From Hymenobacter volaticus (GTDB taxonomy: Bacteria; Bacteroidota; Bacteroidia; Cytophagales; Hymenobacteraceae), in assembly GCF_022921055.1 (NCBI RefSeq), contig NZ_CP095061.1:4999501-5063500 (forward strand): DNA of 64,000 nt, written 5' to 3'. Under the pieces are notes generated by a model. That model searched no databases. It worked only from the letters and a program-made list of their open reading frames with translations, and was not told the DNA's origin. The first letter of the stretch is position 1; each line of letters begins with the position of its first letter. Made by a program: the position numbers and the translations under genes. Of this stretch, positions 29,421 to 39,115 are shown piece by piece.

Positions 29421-32400
29421 TTACTCCCGTTTCAGCACTTCCCGGATGCCGCTGAGGCCGCCGGCAATGTCTTCCAGCTTGCTGAGCATCTGAAGGATTT
29501 GGCCGGCGCCGGAGTTGCGCAGGTTGTCGCGGAAGGTAGCTTTGATTTCCTGCCAGCGGGCGGCTTCTTCGGCCGAGAGCCAGCCAAGCAACTCGCGAAG
29601 CTTGAGTAAGTTGGCTTCGGTAGCGCTGGTTAGGGTTTGGGCTTCGCTCTCGTAGTGGGCAGCCAGCAAGTCCGTGATTTCCTGATCGTTCATGACGGGG
29701 CGCACCTTTTCGGCCAGCTTGTTCATGTTGCGATACGAGCCTTGCAGCTTGAACGGCGGCTCGGTGCGGTAGGCATCGGCTTGGGCGGCACTGGCTATGT
29801 ATGCGGCATTCACGCGGGCCACCACGTCGCGCAGGCGGAGCAGCTTCTGCAGCACCGCCACGTACTCGTTCAGCTCTTCAGGCGTGTGGTTGCCCTCGAA
29901 CGAGACGCCCTCCGACTGGCCGGTTTCGGCGAGGCGGATGAGAGCAGGCACGTCTTGCGGGCTTTGGGTAGCGAGGCGAGCCAGGGCAGTATTGCTGGTG
30001 AGGGCGTTTTCGAGGTACGAAAGGCGAAAAGCATCTTCGGAGCCCGCCGTGAGAATGTCGCCGAGGTTGTAGATGTCGGCGCGGTTGGCCAACATGTCGG
30101 GCAACTGGAACACGTCGCCGCTTTCGGTGTAGGGGTTGCCGGCCATCACCACGGCCACCTTGCGGCCACGGAAGTCGTAGGTGCGGGTTCGGCCCTGGTA
30201 CACGCCTTCAATCTTGCGCTGCGCGTCGCAGAGCGAGATAAACTTCTGCAGAAACTCGGGGTGGCAGTGCTGAATGTCGTCGACGTAAATCATCACGTTG
30301 TCGCCCATCTCGAAGGCTAGGTTCAGCTTCTCTAGCTCCTGCCGCGCCCCGGCGTTAGGCGCTTGCGCGGGGTCCACGCTGGTGACGGCGTACCCAATGG
30401 CCGGGCCGTTAATCTTCATGAAGATGAGACCAAGGCGGTTGGCCACGTACTCCATGAGGGTGGTTTTGCCATAGCCCGGGGGCGAAATCAGCAGCAGCAA
30501 GCCCATCAGGTCGGTGCGCTTGCCTTCCCCGGCCGCCCCAATCTGCTTGGCCAAATTGGCACCGATAAGGGGTAAGTACACCTTGTCAATGAGCTGATTA
30601 CGCACGAACGAAGTCAGCACGCGAGGGCGAAAGTCTTCGAGCCGCAGCTCCTGTGTGGCCTGCGCAAGCAGGTGCTTCTTGGTTTCCTGAAACGCCTCGA
30701 ACTGCGGCACCGTGGTGCGCTCGTAGTGGAGCAGACGACGGCGGAAATTGGGAAAGTCGAGGTGATAAGTAGGTGCCGGAGCTTTGCCGTCAGGGGCGGT
30801 TGCCACTTCGGGAGTGCTGATGCGCGAGTGGGCGCCCTGGAAGCCGGTCAGAGTTTCGCGTAGGGGCGTATGCACCACGCGGGCCGGATCATAGGTGTCG
30901 GTTAGCAGTAGCACGGCGGTTTCGTGGCAGAAATCAGCGAGCGAACCGGCCGCGGGTGCTTGGCGCAAATACGCTTGCAGCCATTGCCGAACCAGGAGGA
31001 GCTGCGCCGCCGGCTGGTCGCGCAGACCCGCCACCGACTGCTGAAACAACTCCGTCGCCTGCCGCTCCTGCAACGACTTTTGGAACTGCTGGTACAGCTC
31101 GGCGGCTTCAGCGGCAATGATGAAGCTGCCCGTATGCGTCAACTCATGAAACAGATAGTCCCCGGCTTCGGCCACTTGCTCGGGCGTGAAGAGGCTGGTT
31201 TGCTGCACGAAGCCCTCGACGGCCGTTTGCAGCTCGGTTTTAAGCGTGTCGAACTCCTGCGAATCGGGGAAGACTTGCAGCAGCACCCCGATGCCTTGTA
31301 GTTGCCGCTCCCAATGGGCGCGTTGGTCGGGGTGGCAGAAGCGAAGCCAGAACAGGCTGGCCGCGGCGCGGGTTTCGGCCGGATAGCGCAGCAAGTCGGC
31401 GGTGCGGGTGAGCCGCACCAGGGCCGTCAGCAGCAGGGCAGCATCGTGGTCGTGCACCCCTTTGAGGTAGCCTTCGGCGTAGCGAGAGGCCATGAACTGC
31501 TGCACGTAGACCAATAGCTCCGGCTGGCTCAGGTGCGAGAGTTCAGCAACGGACAGCACGGCGGGGTGGCCCGCTTCGGGGTCGGCGGGCGTGGGGTGCT
31601 GAGCGGCTTGCAGGACGCGCCAAGCCAGAAACTCGGCTCGGTACACGTCCTCGTTTTCCGATACCACCGTTTGCTCCCACACCGGGCGAGCCGAAAGTAA
31701 AGCAGGATCGGTTATTTTCTGGAAGAAGTTGGTGCCGGTGAGGTGGTAGTGCAGGTCGCCGTCGCGGAGCACCACGGTTAGGTCGAGCGGTTGGGTGTTC
31801 ACCGTGAAGGCGTGGGAACCGAACTTCAGGGTCTGCCCGCCGTCGGCGTAGAGGTCGGCCCGGTCGCGAAGTTGGCGCACGGCGTCTTCGCGCAGCGTTT
31901 TCAGGCGCGACTGTACATCGTCGGCTTTCACGGCGTCACCGAGTTTACGTAGCTCTTCCATGGTGCCGCGCACCTTTTCCACCATCAAATCGGCGGCGAA
32001 ATAGCCATTGATGTCGGCTACTGATTCTAGACGACCGAGGCGAGTTTGCACGGCTTTTAGCAGTCGCTCGGCGCTTTGCAGCAAGGCTGTAGCGCGCTGG
32101 TTACGAGCTGCCACCAAGGCCACTTTCTTGCTCTCGAAGGCCTCGTATACTTGCTCGCGCTTAGTTGCCAACTGGCTCAAGAACTGGTCGAAGTCGGGAA
32201 ACTTGCCCTCCAGCTCTTCCAGCTGCACCATGAGCTTGGTCAAGTATTCGTCGCACTTGGCGGGCGCGTCGGCCAGGTCGAGGTAGTTGGTGAGGGCTTG
32301 GTCGAGCAGCTTGAGCTGGGCCGTGAATTCAGCCTGCGCCTCGGTGCCGGCCAGCGCCTGGCGCCGCCGCTTCAGCGCCGCCCGAATCTGGTTGAAGCGT

Positions 32401-34358
32401 GCATACACCGCCGAGATATTGTCGATGATGGCCGTGGTTTGGGTGGGGTCCAGGATGGGCAGGTTGCCGACTACCTCAATCAGCAGTTCCAGCTCCTGCG
32501 CTATGGCGGCTGTTTCCTGCTCGCGTTGGTCGGCTTCCACGGTTTTTTGCACCTGTGCCACGCCCTCCTCAATGGCCTGCACGCGGGTGGCGTAGGGTGC
32601 CAGCGCGTCGGGTTTCAGCAGGAATTCCACGGTGTGGGTGGCCACTTCTTTGCTGAGCGATTCAAGGGTGGTGGCGTGGGCTTCCACTGCGGGCACTTCC
32701 ACGTAGCGCAGCTCTTTCAACGAAATCACCTCGCCCCGCACGGCCCGCAACTCGCCAAGCAACTGCACGAACTCGGTAACGGTATCGGGTGCGGCGCGGC
32801 GGATGCGGCCAGCCAATTCGTCGGCTTTCTGAAAGACAGCTTGGGTTTGCTGCGCGGTGTTTTTGCGGATGCTCTGCACCTTCTCGAACTCGGCCACGGC
32901 CGCCGAAGCCGTCTGCCGGATTTCGGCTAGCGGTTCGGCCAACGCCTGAGCGGCGGATTCGCGCAGCCAGTGGTAGGAATCTGTGAGGGCCGTGGTTTGG
33001 CGGATGAGGTCGAGGTAGAGGCCGGCGTAGCTATCGTCTTTACTGGTGAGCGTCAGGACCTCCTGCACCTCGCTCATAGCGCGCACTATCTCCTTGTTGC
33101 CGAGCTTGTAGAGGTAGGAATCGGAAGTGACAGGCAGTTGAAAATCGGGGCCGGTGTAGGGCGTCTGCCAAATCTGCACGGCGTGGTGCTTCTTGGGCTC
33201 ATCATCGGCGCGGAAGTAGCACAGCTCGCCGTTCTCGAACAGCGCGTACCCGTGGCACACAATCGGGTTATCAACGCGCTGTGCAATGCGGTTGTAGCTG
33301 AGCAGCAAATATGCGCCACTCTCTCGGTTATAGAACACGTACAGGAAATCCTCGCCGTTGGGCGAGGCCAGCCGCTTCTCAAACAGCATGTCGCGCAAGC
33401 CATTGTCAAATAGCTTATTGTCGCCAGTTTGCAGGTAGAAGCCGTGCGGGAAAATCAGTCCTTGTCCATCGGGCAGCAGCACGCAGGCGTCGGCCAAAGC
33501 AGCAAGCCGTTGCGCCTGCTGCAGCCGGTGGTTGAAGATAAAATACCGATACGGCTGCTCCTGATACGGCCGAATCTTCAACAGAATCAGGTTGCCAATA
33601 ACCGCGTAATAGATTTCCGAGTCATCGAGCGTCTGGTCTTTGTTGTCGACTGGCTCGCTCAGAATGCCTTGTCCGGTGGCGGTGTTGTCTTCCACCTTGA
33701 TGGTTAGGTCGCCGCCGATGGTTTCCACAAACACTCTGTCTTCGATGCTGACGTGCGGGTGCTTGCCACCGCGCTGCATATCCCGCGTGACGCGCTTCCA
33801 CTGGAACTCGTGCTGCGGCGGGAAGGTGTATTCGTGGTCGGAGCGGTTGTCGAGGTAGGTGAGCGTGTCGCCCTGTAGCAGCCACTTAAACGTCTTCACG
33901 TCGGTGGCGCTCTTGCCGATGCGGAACACCATGAACAGGTGCGTGCCGATCTGTGCAAACTTCACGAACTGCGTGTTCTTGTAGTAGCGGTACAGGTTGC
34001 GGAACTCCTCCAGAAACTGCGGGTGCTGCAACAGCTCTAGGCCCTGCGGCCGGAAGTCGTGTTCGGCGTACTCGTATACGCCAAACACATCAGTTAAGTC
34101 AGGCTCGGCTTTCAGCCCGAGCACCACGTTGTACCCAAACAGGAAGCGCCGCCCCACCGGCACCATGTCCCACGGCACACAATTGTTGTCGGTGGTGATG
34201 CGGCCTGTGCCGAGCAGGCGGGTATCCACCGCCCCAAACACCTGCTTGCGCTCGGTGTTCAGCGTGTCCAGCCGCAAGCGCAAGTCGGCGCTGCTTTTCT
34301 GCAGGCGGTTGCGCAGGATTTCGTAGGTACCGGTTTCGAGTTGGGTGGTCTGTTCCAT
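29421..34358 (-). CDS. Giant AAA ATPase, DUF3686/'DNA repair ATPase' type
   Basis: A 1645-residue cytoplasmic protein. The N-terminal 450 residues (from TGTYEILRNRL through the TDNNCVPWDMVPVGRRFLFGYN region) match my memory of the DUF3686 domain. The middle (about 450-1200) is rich in long helices and coiled coil. The C-terminal third holds an AAA domain with Walker A PPGYGKTTLMEYVA (about 1290) and Walker B VMIYVDDIQHC (about 1356), followed by VAVVMAGNPYTESG as sensor 1. The name 'DNA repair ATPase' used in databases is not backed by experiments I know of. Being next to flotillin and PspA suggests a role at the membrane under stress, as a remodelling ATPase. The DUF559 element lies between it and the flotillin gene. 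Confidence 0.88.
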   Translation of the reverse strand: MEQTTQLETGTYEILRNRLQKSSADLRLRLDTLNTERKQVFGAVDTRLLGTGRITTDNNCVPWDMVPVGRRFLFGYNVVLGLKAEPDLTDVFGVYEYAEHDFRPQGLELLQHPQFLEEFRNLYRYYKNTQFVKFAQIGTHLFMVFRIGKSATDVKTFKWLLQGDTLTYLDNRSDHEYTFPPQHEFQWKRVTRDMQRGGKHPHVSIEDRVFVETIGGDLTIKVEDNTATGQGILSEPVDNKDQTLDDSEIYYAVIGNLILLKIRPYQEQPYRYFIFNHRLQQAQRLAALADACVLLPDGQGLIFPHGFYLQTGDNKLFDNGLRDMLFEKRLASPNGEDFLYVFYNRESGAYLLLSYNRIAQRVDNPIVCHGYALFENGELCYFRADDEPKKHHAVQIWQTPYTGPDFQLPVTSDSYLYKLGNKEIVRAMSEVQEVLTLTSKDDSYAGLYLDLIRQTTALTDSYHWLRESAAQALAEPLAEIRQTASAAVAEFEKVQSIRKNTAQQTQAVFQKADELAGRIRRAAPDTVTEFVQLLGELRAVRGEVISLKELRYVEVPAVEAHATTLESLSKEVATHTVEFLLKPDALAPYATRVQAIEEGVAQVQKTVEADQREQETAAIAQELELLIEVVGNLPILDPTQTTAIIDNISAVYARFNQIRAALKRRRQALAGTEAQAEFTAQLKLLDQALTNYLDLADAPAKCDEYLTKLMVQLEELEGKFPDFDQFLSQLATKREQVYEAFESKKVALVAARNQRATALLQSAERLLKAVQTRLGRLESVADINGYFAADLMVEKVRGTMEELRKLGDAVKADDVQSRLKTLREDAVRQLRDRADLYADGGQTLKFGSHAFTVNTQPLDLTVVLRDGDLHYHLTGTNFFQKITDPALLSARPVWEQTVVSENEDVYRAEFLAWRVLQAAQHPTPADPEAGHPAVLSVAELSHLSQPELLVYVQQFMASRYAEGYLKGVHDHDAALLLTALVRLTRTADLLRYPAETRAAASLFWLRFCHPDQRAHWERQLQGIGVLLQVFPDSQEFDTLKTELQTAVEGFVQQTSLFTPEQVAEAGDYLFHELTHTGSFIIAAEAAELYQQFQKSLQERQATELFQQSVAGLRDQPAAQLLLVRQWLQAYLRQAPAAGSLADFCHETAVLLLTDTYDPARVVHTPLRETLTGFQGAHSRISTPEVATAPDGKAPAPTYHLDFPNFRRRLLHYERTTVPQFEAFQETKKHLLAQATQELRLEDFRPRVLTSFVRNQLIDKVYLPLIGANLAKQIGAAGEGKRTDLMGLLLLISPPGYGKTTLMEYVANRLGLIFMKINGPAIGYAVTSVDPAQAPNAGARQELEKLNLAFEMGDNVMIYVDDIQHCHPEFLQKFISLCDAQRKIEGVYQGRTRTYDFRGRKVAVVMAGNPYTESGDVFQLPDMLANRADIYNLGDILTAGSEDAFRLSYLENALTSNTALARLATQSPQDVPALIRLAETGQSEGVSFEGNHTPEELNEYVAVLQKLLRLRDVVARVNAAYIASAAQADAYRTEPPFKLQGSYRNMNKLAEKVRPVMNDQEITDLLAAHYESEAQTLTSATEANLLKLRELLGWLSAEEAARWQEIKATFRDNLRNSGAGQILQMLSKLEDIAGGLSGIREVLKRE

Positions 34359-34402
34359 AGGGAGTAGCGCAATGCGCCAACCTCAGCAGAGGGGTTATAA
34401 GC

Positions 34403-34456
34403 TAGATCTAAAAGCTAGTTTCCCTCCTCAGATGAGGAGGGGTTAGGGGTGGTTGA
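34403..34456 (+). repeat. Left inverted repeat of the DUF559 element
   Basis: It reads TAGATCTA ... CCTCCTCAGATGAGGAGG ... TTAGGGGTGGTTGA. The internal CCTCCTCAGATGAGGAGG can itself fold into a 7-bp hairpin. The reverse complement of 34909-34961 matches over about 53 bases with a handful of differences. Confidence 0.85.
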
Positions 34457-34472
34457 TGTCCGTTGACCGGTA

Positions 34473-34847
34473 TCAATAGTTAGGTATAAAAGCAGCCTCA
34501 ATAGCAGCCAGCACACTGTCTATCTGCTGTAGAACCAGCTTATTTTCGAACCGAAGCACATGCAGGCCCAAGCCCTCTAGATAAGCTGTTCGCTCTACAT
34601 TATGCGCTTCTCCGCTGACCGTGTAATGCCCGGAGCCATCTAGCTCTACTACCAGTTTCTCAGCAGCACAGTAAAAGTCTACAATGTATGACCCAATGCC
34701 GTGCTGGCGGCGAAACTTACGGCCAGCTAGTTGACTGCGTTGAAGTGCCGTCCATAGTGTGGCTTCGGCTGGCGTGAGGTTATTGCGAAGTATGCGGCGG
34801 ATGAACTTCTGATGGCTGAGGTTGTGGACGTGACTGGTATCTGGCAC
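34473..34847 (-). CDS. DUF559 family PD-(D/E)xK-type endonuclease
   Basis: A nuclease-fold protein of about 124 residues (147 if started at the far upstream GTG at 34916). Core marks are RRILRNNLTPAEATLWTALQ, KFRRQHGIGSYIVDFYC and KLVVELDGSGHY, where Asp of VDF and the Glu/Asp of VELDG are the expected metal ligands, as in Vsr-related DUF559 proteins. The start is unclear: GTG at 34847 (then PDTSHVHNLSHQ) fits the family best, while the longer frame begins inside the right inverted repeat. It would cut or nick DNA; its target is unknown. It lies alone in the element between the flotillin and giant ATPase genes. Confidence 0.8.
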   Translation of the reverse strand: MPDTSHVHNLSHQKFIRRILRNNLTPAEATLWTALQRSQLAGRKFRRQHGIGSYIVDFYCAAEKLVVELDGSGHYTVSGEAHNVERTAYLEGLGLHVLRFENKLVLQQIDSVLAAIEAAFIPNY

Positions 34848-34908
34848 AATTGACAGGATAACTAATTGACAATTAGACTCTCCTACAGGCAGGATAAACA
34901 ACGACTGG

Positions 34909-34961
34909 TCAACCACCCCAACCCCTCCTCATCTGAGGAGGGGAGCTAGCTTCTAGATCTA
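34909..34961 (-). repeat. Right inverted repeat of the DUF559 element
   Basis: The inverted counterpart of 34403-34456; on the plus strand it begins TCAACCACCCC, holds CCTCCTCATCTGAGGAGG and ends in TAGATCTA. Confidence 0.85.
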
Positions 34962-35030
34962 AAATGTATACCTATCCAGAGGTTAGTTCCTCTCTGTTTC
35001 AAAGGAAGGTTGCCGGGGGTGAGGTGAACG

Positions 35031-37199
35031 TTACTTCAGCTCCAGCATCTTCGCTGGTTTATCACCTATTCCTAAGGCTTGCGCTGTGCCGGCTAGTTGT
35101 GTGATTGTTGCGCGGGTGGCGTCGTCGCCAGCTTTGTTCATGAGTTTGAGCAGTAGCGCCGAAACGCTGAGGTTCTTCATGTCCTCGGAGCTGAGACCGA
35201 ACTGGTCTATGAAGCGGCGGAGGTTGGTTTTGAAGTCGCCGCCTCCGTCGAGGGAGAAGAAGGCATCTTTCACCGTACCGAGCACTTCGGAGTTGTGCAC
35301 GGCGCGGTCCACCATCTTGCCTTTGGTTATCGAGCCGATAATCTGGTCGAAGAACATCGTCTCGCCACCCACGATGTCGATTTTGGCAGCTTTGAGGGCT
35401 TCGCCGATAACATCGGCTTGCGAGGCGGCAATGTCTTTTTGGATGCTGATTTGGGCCAGCTCCACCGACTTTTCTTTGTCGAGGCGCAGTTTGAATTCCT
35501 CGTGGTCTTTGCCCACCCCGTCGAGCTTCTTCATGGCGTCGGCTTTGGCTTCGATGCCCTTGGCTTCCACTGCAAACTTCTGCTCCGAAACGGCCGCTTC
35601 GGCGAGGCCTTTCTTCTGGTCGGCATCGGCGCGGGCCTGGATGATGTCGGCGTCGGCGAGGCCTTTTTCGCGGTTGATTTTGGCAGCTACCAAGCCAAGC
35701 TTCTCGTCGGCTTCGGCTTGGGCGCCGGCCTTGGCCTGGATGGCTTGGGCTTCGGCGGAGGCAGTGAGTTGGAGCACGTTGGCTTCGGTTTCACCTTCTT
35801 TCTGGCGAGCGGTAGCTTTGGCTTGCATTACCTGCGCTTCAGCTAAGCCAACGGCCGTGGCTTTGCTGGCTTCGGCTTCGGCCAGTGTGCGGATGGCTTG
35901 GCCCTTGAACTCAGCGGCGGCTTTCTCGGCTTCGGCATCAATGAGGGCCTGCTTGGCGCGGAACTCGGCGGCCTGGCGCTCCATGTCGGCGTTGCCCACA
36001 AGGGTCACGGTAGCGGCTTCGGCTTGCTGCTTGGCGGCCGTAACGGCTACCAGTTTTTCACGGTCGGCTTGGGCTTGGGCGCGGGTATCCTTGATTTTCT
36101 CTTCTTCCTGAACGGTGGCTTTTTCCACCACTATCCGCTCGCGGATAATGGTCTGAATGTTCTTCTTTTCTTCTTCCAGCGCCTTCTCTTTTTCAATTTG
36201 CGCCAAGGCTACAATCCGTTCCCGCTCGTTGGCTTCCAGGGCTTTGGCTTGGGCTACTCGCTCGGTTTCCACGGCGTCGGTGCGCTGCTTGTTGCGCTCG
36301 GCTACCAGCACCTGCCGGTCGCGGTTCTGTTGGGCAATGCCTACTTCCTCTTCGGTAGCGATGCGGGCCTTCTCCGACTTTAGCTTTTCTTCCTGCTGCA
36401 CCTTCTCGGTTTCGGCAAGTTCCCGGGCTTTGATGTTGGCTATTTCGCGCTTCTGCCTTTCCTGGTTTTCGATAAGCTGCTTATCGAGTTGCAGGATGGT
36501 TTCTTGGGCTTCCACGTCCTGCTTCTTGATGGTTTTTTGCATCTCGCGGGCAATAGAGTTGGCCTGAATCTTCTGCTCCGAGGTCAGGGCTACAATCTTC
36601 TTGATACCCTCGGCGTCCAGGATGTTGTCTTGGTTGAGCGAGGACAGCGGGGTTTGCTCTAGGTAGTCGATGGCGCAGTCGTCGAGCACGTAGCCGTTGA
36701 GGTCGGTGCCGATGATGCGCAGGATTTCCTGTTTGAACTGCTCACGCGAGTTGTAGAGCTCGATGAAGTCGAACTGCTTGCCCACCGTTTTCAGGGCTTC
36801 CGAGAACTTGGCGTCGAAGAGGTTTTCTAGCGCCATGGGGTCGGAGGCGCGGCGACAACCGATGCTCTGCGCCACTTGCACTACGTCGTCGTGGGTTTTA
36901 TTGACGCGCACGAAGAAGTTCACCTTCACATCGGCCCGCAAGTTGTCTTTACAAACCAACCCTTCGGAACCGGCCCGCGAAATAACCATGTTTTTGAGGG
37001 TGATATCCATCACCTCCAACTTGTGCAGTACCGGTACCACGAAGATGCCGCTGAACGACACCTTGGTATCGCCGAGGCCGGTGCGTACCATTGCCTCGCC
37101 CTGCACGGCTTTCTGATACATTTTCACCACAATGGCAATCAAGCCAAGCAGCAGCACAACGACGATGACAATCACCGCCAGGGATAGCTGTTCTAACAT
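35031..37199 (-). CDS. Flotillin-like SPFH protein (YqiK type)
   Basis: A 722-residue membrane-anchored protein: one N-terminal helix (LSLAVIVIVVVLLLGLIAIVV), an SPFH/band-7 domain (about 45-200, with EGLVCKDNLRADVKVNFFVRV), then about 350 residues of Ala/Glu/Lys-rich coiled coil with repeated AEA and QAKA patterns, and a flotillin-type C-terminus. Such proteins oligomerise and organise membrane microdomains. Start at 37199 (MLEQLSLAV) rather than 37226. It belongs to the PspA cluster; its conserved partner upstream is the OB-fold protein (YqiJ-like), as in the E. coli yqiJK pair. Confidence 0.92.
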   Translation of the reverse strand: MLEQLSLAVIVIVVVLLLGLIAIVVKMYQKAVQGEAMVRTGLGDTKVSFSGIFVVPVLHKLEVMDITLKNMVISRAGSEGLVCKDNLRADVKVNFFVRVNKTHDDVVQVAQSIGCRRASDPMALENLFDAKFSEALKTVGKQFDFIELYNSREQFKQEILRIIGTDLNGYVLDDCAIDYLEQTPLSSLNQDNILDAEGIKKIVALTSEQKIQANSIAREMQKTIKKQDVEAQETILQLDKQLIENQERQKREIANIKARELAETEKVQQEEKLKSEKARIATEEEVGIAQQNRDRQVLVAERNKQRTDAVETERVAQAKALEANERERIVALAQIEKEKALEEEKKNIQTIIRERIVVEKATVQEEEKIKDTRAQAQADREKLVAVTAAKQQAEAATVTLVGNADMERQAAEFRAKQALIDAEAEKAAAEFKGQAIRTLAEAEASKATAVGLAEAQVMQAKATARQKEGETEANVLQLTASAEAQAIQAKAGAQAEADEKLGLVAAKINREKGLADADIIQARADADQKKGLAEAAVSEQKFAVEAKGIEAKADAMKKLDGVGKDHEEFKLRLDKEKSVELAQISIQKDIAASQADVIGEALKAAKIDIVGGETMFFDQIIGSITKGKMVDRAVHNSEVLGTVKDAFFSLDGGGDFKTNLRRFIDQFGLSSEDMKNLSVSALLLKLMNKAGDDATRATITQLAGTAQALGIGDKPAKMLELK

Positions 37200-37382
37200 G
37201 GAAGTAGGGAGTAAGAGTAAAGTCAAACAGGAGAAAAGCTAGATAAAGTAGAAAGCTGTAGCCTAGGAAAGATTATATTCCCGCAACTTACTACAAAGAA
37301 GTTTACTGGCCGAGGGTAGTGGGCGCAACGCCCGCAAAAAGTTGAATCCGTTGTGGTTTCGTTGAAATCTAGTCTGTCGAAA

Positions 37383-38042
37383 TTACACCGCGTCGTAGGG
37401 CTCAATGAGGTAGCAACGGCGCTCTTTATCGTAGTCGATAACGAGGGCGGAATCACCTTTGCGCAGTTCGGAAGTAGTGGAGGCGGCGCGCACGTTGAGC
37501 ACTAGCGGAGCGCCATTAAGCAACCTGACGCTGGCCTGGCCAAGCCGATTGTGGCTGGTGGGCAGCAGCACCGTGCAGACTTTACCAAGTGGCTGCGCAC
37601 CACTATCGTGGCTTTTCTCTAGCGCCGCAAACAGATGCACGAAGGGCAAAGTCAGCACTTTAGCTAGCAGCAAGCTCCCGACGAACAACGGCACTAACAG
37701 CAGCAAGCCCGGCAGTAGGGAGACATTGCCGAGGTAATAGTTGAGCAGAATGCTGGCCACCCACAGCGGCAGCGCCACGAAGCTCAGAAACACCATCAGT
37801 GGCACACGGCCTAAGTTAAAAAAGGCCAGCGCATTGTTGAGCCAGCTCACGCCTACTCCTGAATGGTCGGCCGATACGTGGGCGCCGTGGGTGCCATCGA
37901 AGTCGTGGCCGGTAGAGATATCTAAGGTTTTGAAATCCAGCAAACCAACAATCACGGTTAGCCAATAGAGGAGCACAAACACCAGCAGCGCGGTGGGCAA
38001 TACGTTGGGCGGCAAAACGGCCGCATGCAGCAGCTCAGTCAT
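37383..38042 (-). CDS. YqiJ/NfeD-like membrane protein with OB-fold C-terminus
   Basis: A 219-residue protein with three or four membrane helices (ALLVFVLLYWLTVIVGLLDF; VPLMVFLSFVALPLWVASILLNYYL; LPGLLLLVPLFVGSLLLAKVLTL) and a C-terminal beta-barrel-like part (LGKVCTVLLPTSHNRLGQASVRL ... LRKGDSALVIDYDKERRCYLI). This is the layout of YqiJ and NfeD proteins that partner with flotillins, and the flotillin gene is directly downstream. Confidence 0.85.
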   Translation of the reverse strand: MTELLHAAVLPPNVLPTALLVFVLLYWLTVIVGLLDFKTLDISTGHDFDGTHGAHVSADHSGVGVSWLNNALAFFNLGRVPLMVFLSFVALPLWVASILLNYYLGNVSLLPGLLLLVPLFVGSLLLAKVLTLPFVHLFAALEKSHDSGAQPLGKVCTVLLPTSHNRLGQASVRLLNGAPLVLNVRAASTTSELRKGDSALVIDYDKERRCYLIEPYDAV

Positions 38043-38144
38043 TATTGTAAGGAAGAAGGGCCGCTGTTTTGGTAAGAAATTGAGGTATAACGATAAGCTC
38101 CGTTATTCGGGAGTCGATTAGGTTTGATTGAAGCGGTGCGGTAA

Positions 38145-38375
38145 TTATTCGGGTTGCCGCTCTTCGAGTTGGCGCTCTAGTTCCTCGTTGCGGCGCCGGA
38201 GCCGCCGGGAATAGCTGCTATAAGAAAGAAGACTGAAAAGAAGGCCAAAGGTGAGAAGGGCGTGTCCATCGGCCGCATCAATGATGTGGGGGAGACGCAA
38301 CAACAGGCTACCAAGCACCATAACCAAGGAGCAAACCCGCAATATCTTCTCCATTAAGTTCATGCTGTTGTTCAT
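38145..38375 (-). CDS. Small membrane protein, PspB/PspC-like in layout only
   Basis: A 76-residue protein with two short hydrophobic segments (ILRVCSLVMVLGSLLLRLP; LLTFGLLFSLLSYSSY) and a highly charged tail (SRRLRRRNEELERQLEERQPE) that should form a short coiled coil. It starts 16 bases downstream of the PspA stop, so it is likely co-transcribed. No known family recognised; a membrane anchor or partner for PspA is a guess from context. Confidence 0.65.
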   Translation of the reverse strand: MNNSMNLMEKILRVCSLVMVLGSLLLRLPHIIDAADGHALLTFGLLFSLLSYSSYSRRLRRRNEELERQLEERQPE

Positions 38376-38390
38376 GGCGCAGAGGTATAG

Positions 38391-39095
38391 TTATTCAAGT
38401 CCAAGCTTTGCCTTCAAGGCTTTTAGGTCTTGGCTGGCTTGGCCAGACTGCGTATTGCCCAACGCTTTGTCGATTTCCTGGTCGATACTGCGGCTTTCCT
38501 GCGCAATCTGACCGTACGATTCGGCTAAAGCTTCTTTGGTGGCTACCTTTTCCTTCATACGCTCCAGCAACGCCACCGTTCCCGACGAATCGAGCTGGGC
38601 TAGCTGCTGATTGATGGTTTTGGTGGCCGTGCTTACCGTTACGCGGGCTTTAAGGGTTTTGAGCTCGTTGTCCCACTGGCTGATAGTGCTTTTGAGCTGC
38701 TGTACGTTTTGGTCGAGCTGCGCAGCGGAGGTCTCGAACTTCTGCTGGTCTTGCGCGGCACGAGTGCCTTGCGCTTCGTGCTGCGTCTTTTTCAATAGGG
38801 CCTCGGTGGCCAGCCGGTCGGCTTCAGCTGCTTCTATTTCCTGCCGATGGGCTTTCTGTAGCAGCAGCACGGCTTTGTTTTCATAGTCGAGGGCGCGGCT
38901 GCGCTCCACCTCTGCTTCGTTGCGAGCCCGAATGGCTAGGGCCTTCACTTCGGCCAGCGCGTGCAGGGCCTTGTCGAGGTCTTGGCGCAGGTCGCGTAGC
39001 CCCTGCTCGGTCATCTTGATTGGGTCTTCGAGCTGGTTGACGGCGGAATGCGCTTCGGCCTGCCCAATTTTGAAGATGCGGTTAAATAGATTCAT
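38391..39095 (-). CDS. PspA/IM30 family protein
   Basis: A 234-residue, almost fully helical protein. The N-terminus MNLFNRIFKIGQAEAHSAVNQLEDPIKMTEQGLRD is the amphipathic start of PspA/Vipp1, followed by long coiled-coil helices. Such proteins form ESCRT-III-like assemblies that protect or remodel damaged inner membrane. Start at 39095; the frame is open 28 codons further upstream through an inverted repeat, which is unlikely to be coding. It sits between the YbjN-like gene and the small membrane gene on the same strand. Confidence 0.92.
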   Translation of the reverse strand: MNLFNRIFKIGQAEAHSAVNQLEDPIKMTEQGLRDLRQDLDKALHALAEVKALAIRARNEAEVERSRALDYENKAVLLLQKAHRQEIEAAEADRLATEALLKKTQHEAQGTRAAQDQQKFETSAAQLDQNVQQLKSTISQWDNELKTLKARVTVSTATKTINQQLAQLDSSGTVALLERMKEKVATKEALAESYGQIAQESRSIDQEIDKALGNTQSGQASQDLKALKAKLGLE

Positions 39096-39115
39096 GATTG
39101 CTAGAGATATAGCAG

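Larger units (their letters stand above)
34403..34961. mobile_element. 559-bp element: DUF559 nuclease gene between 53-bp inverted repeats
   Basis: Near-identical inverted ends (34403-34456 and 34909-34961) flank a single small nuclease gene. The element separates two genes of what looks like an ancestral operon. No target-site duplication is evident at the boundaries I chose. Mobility is inferred from the layout; there is no classical transposase. Confidence 0.6.
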
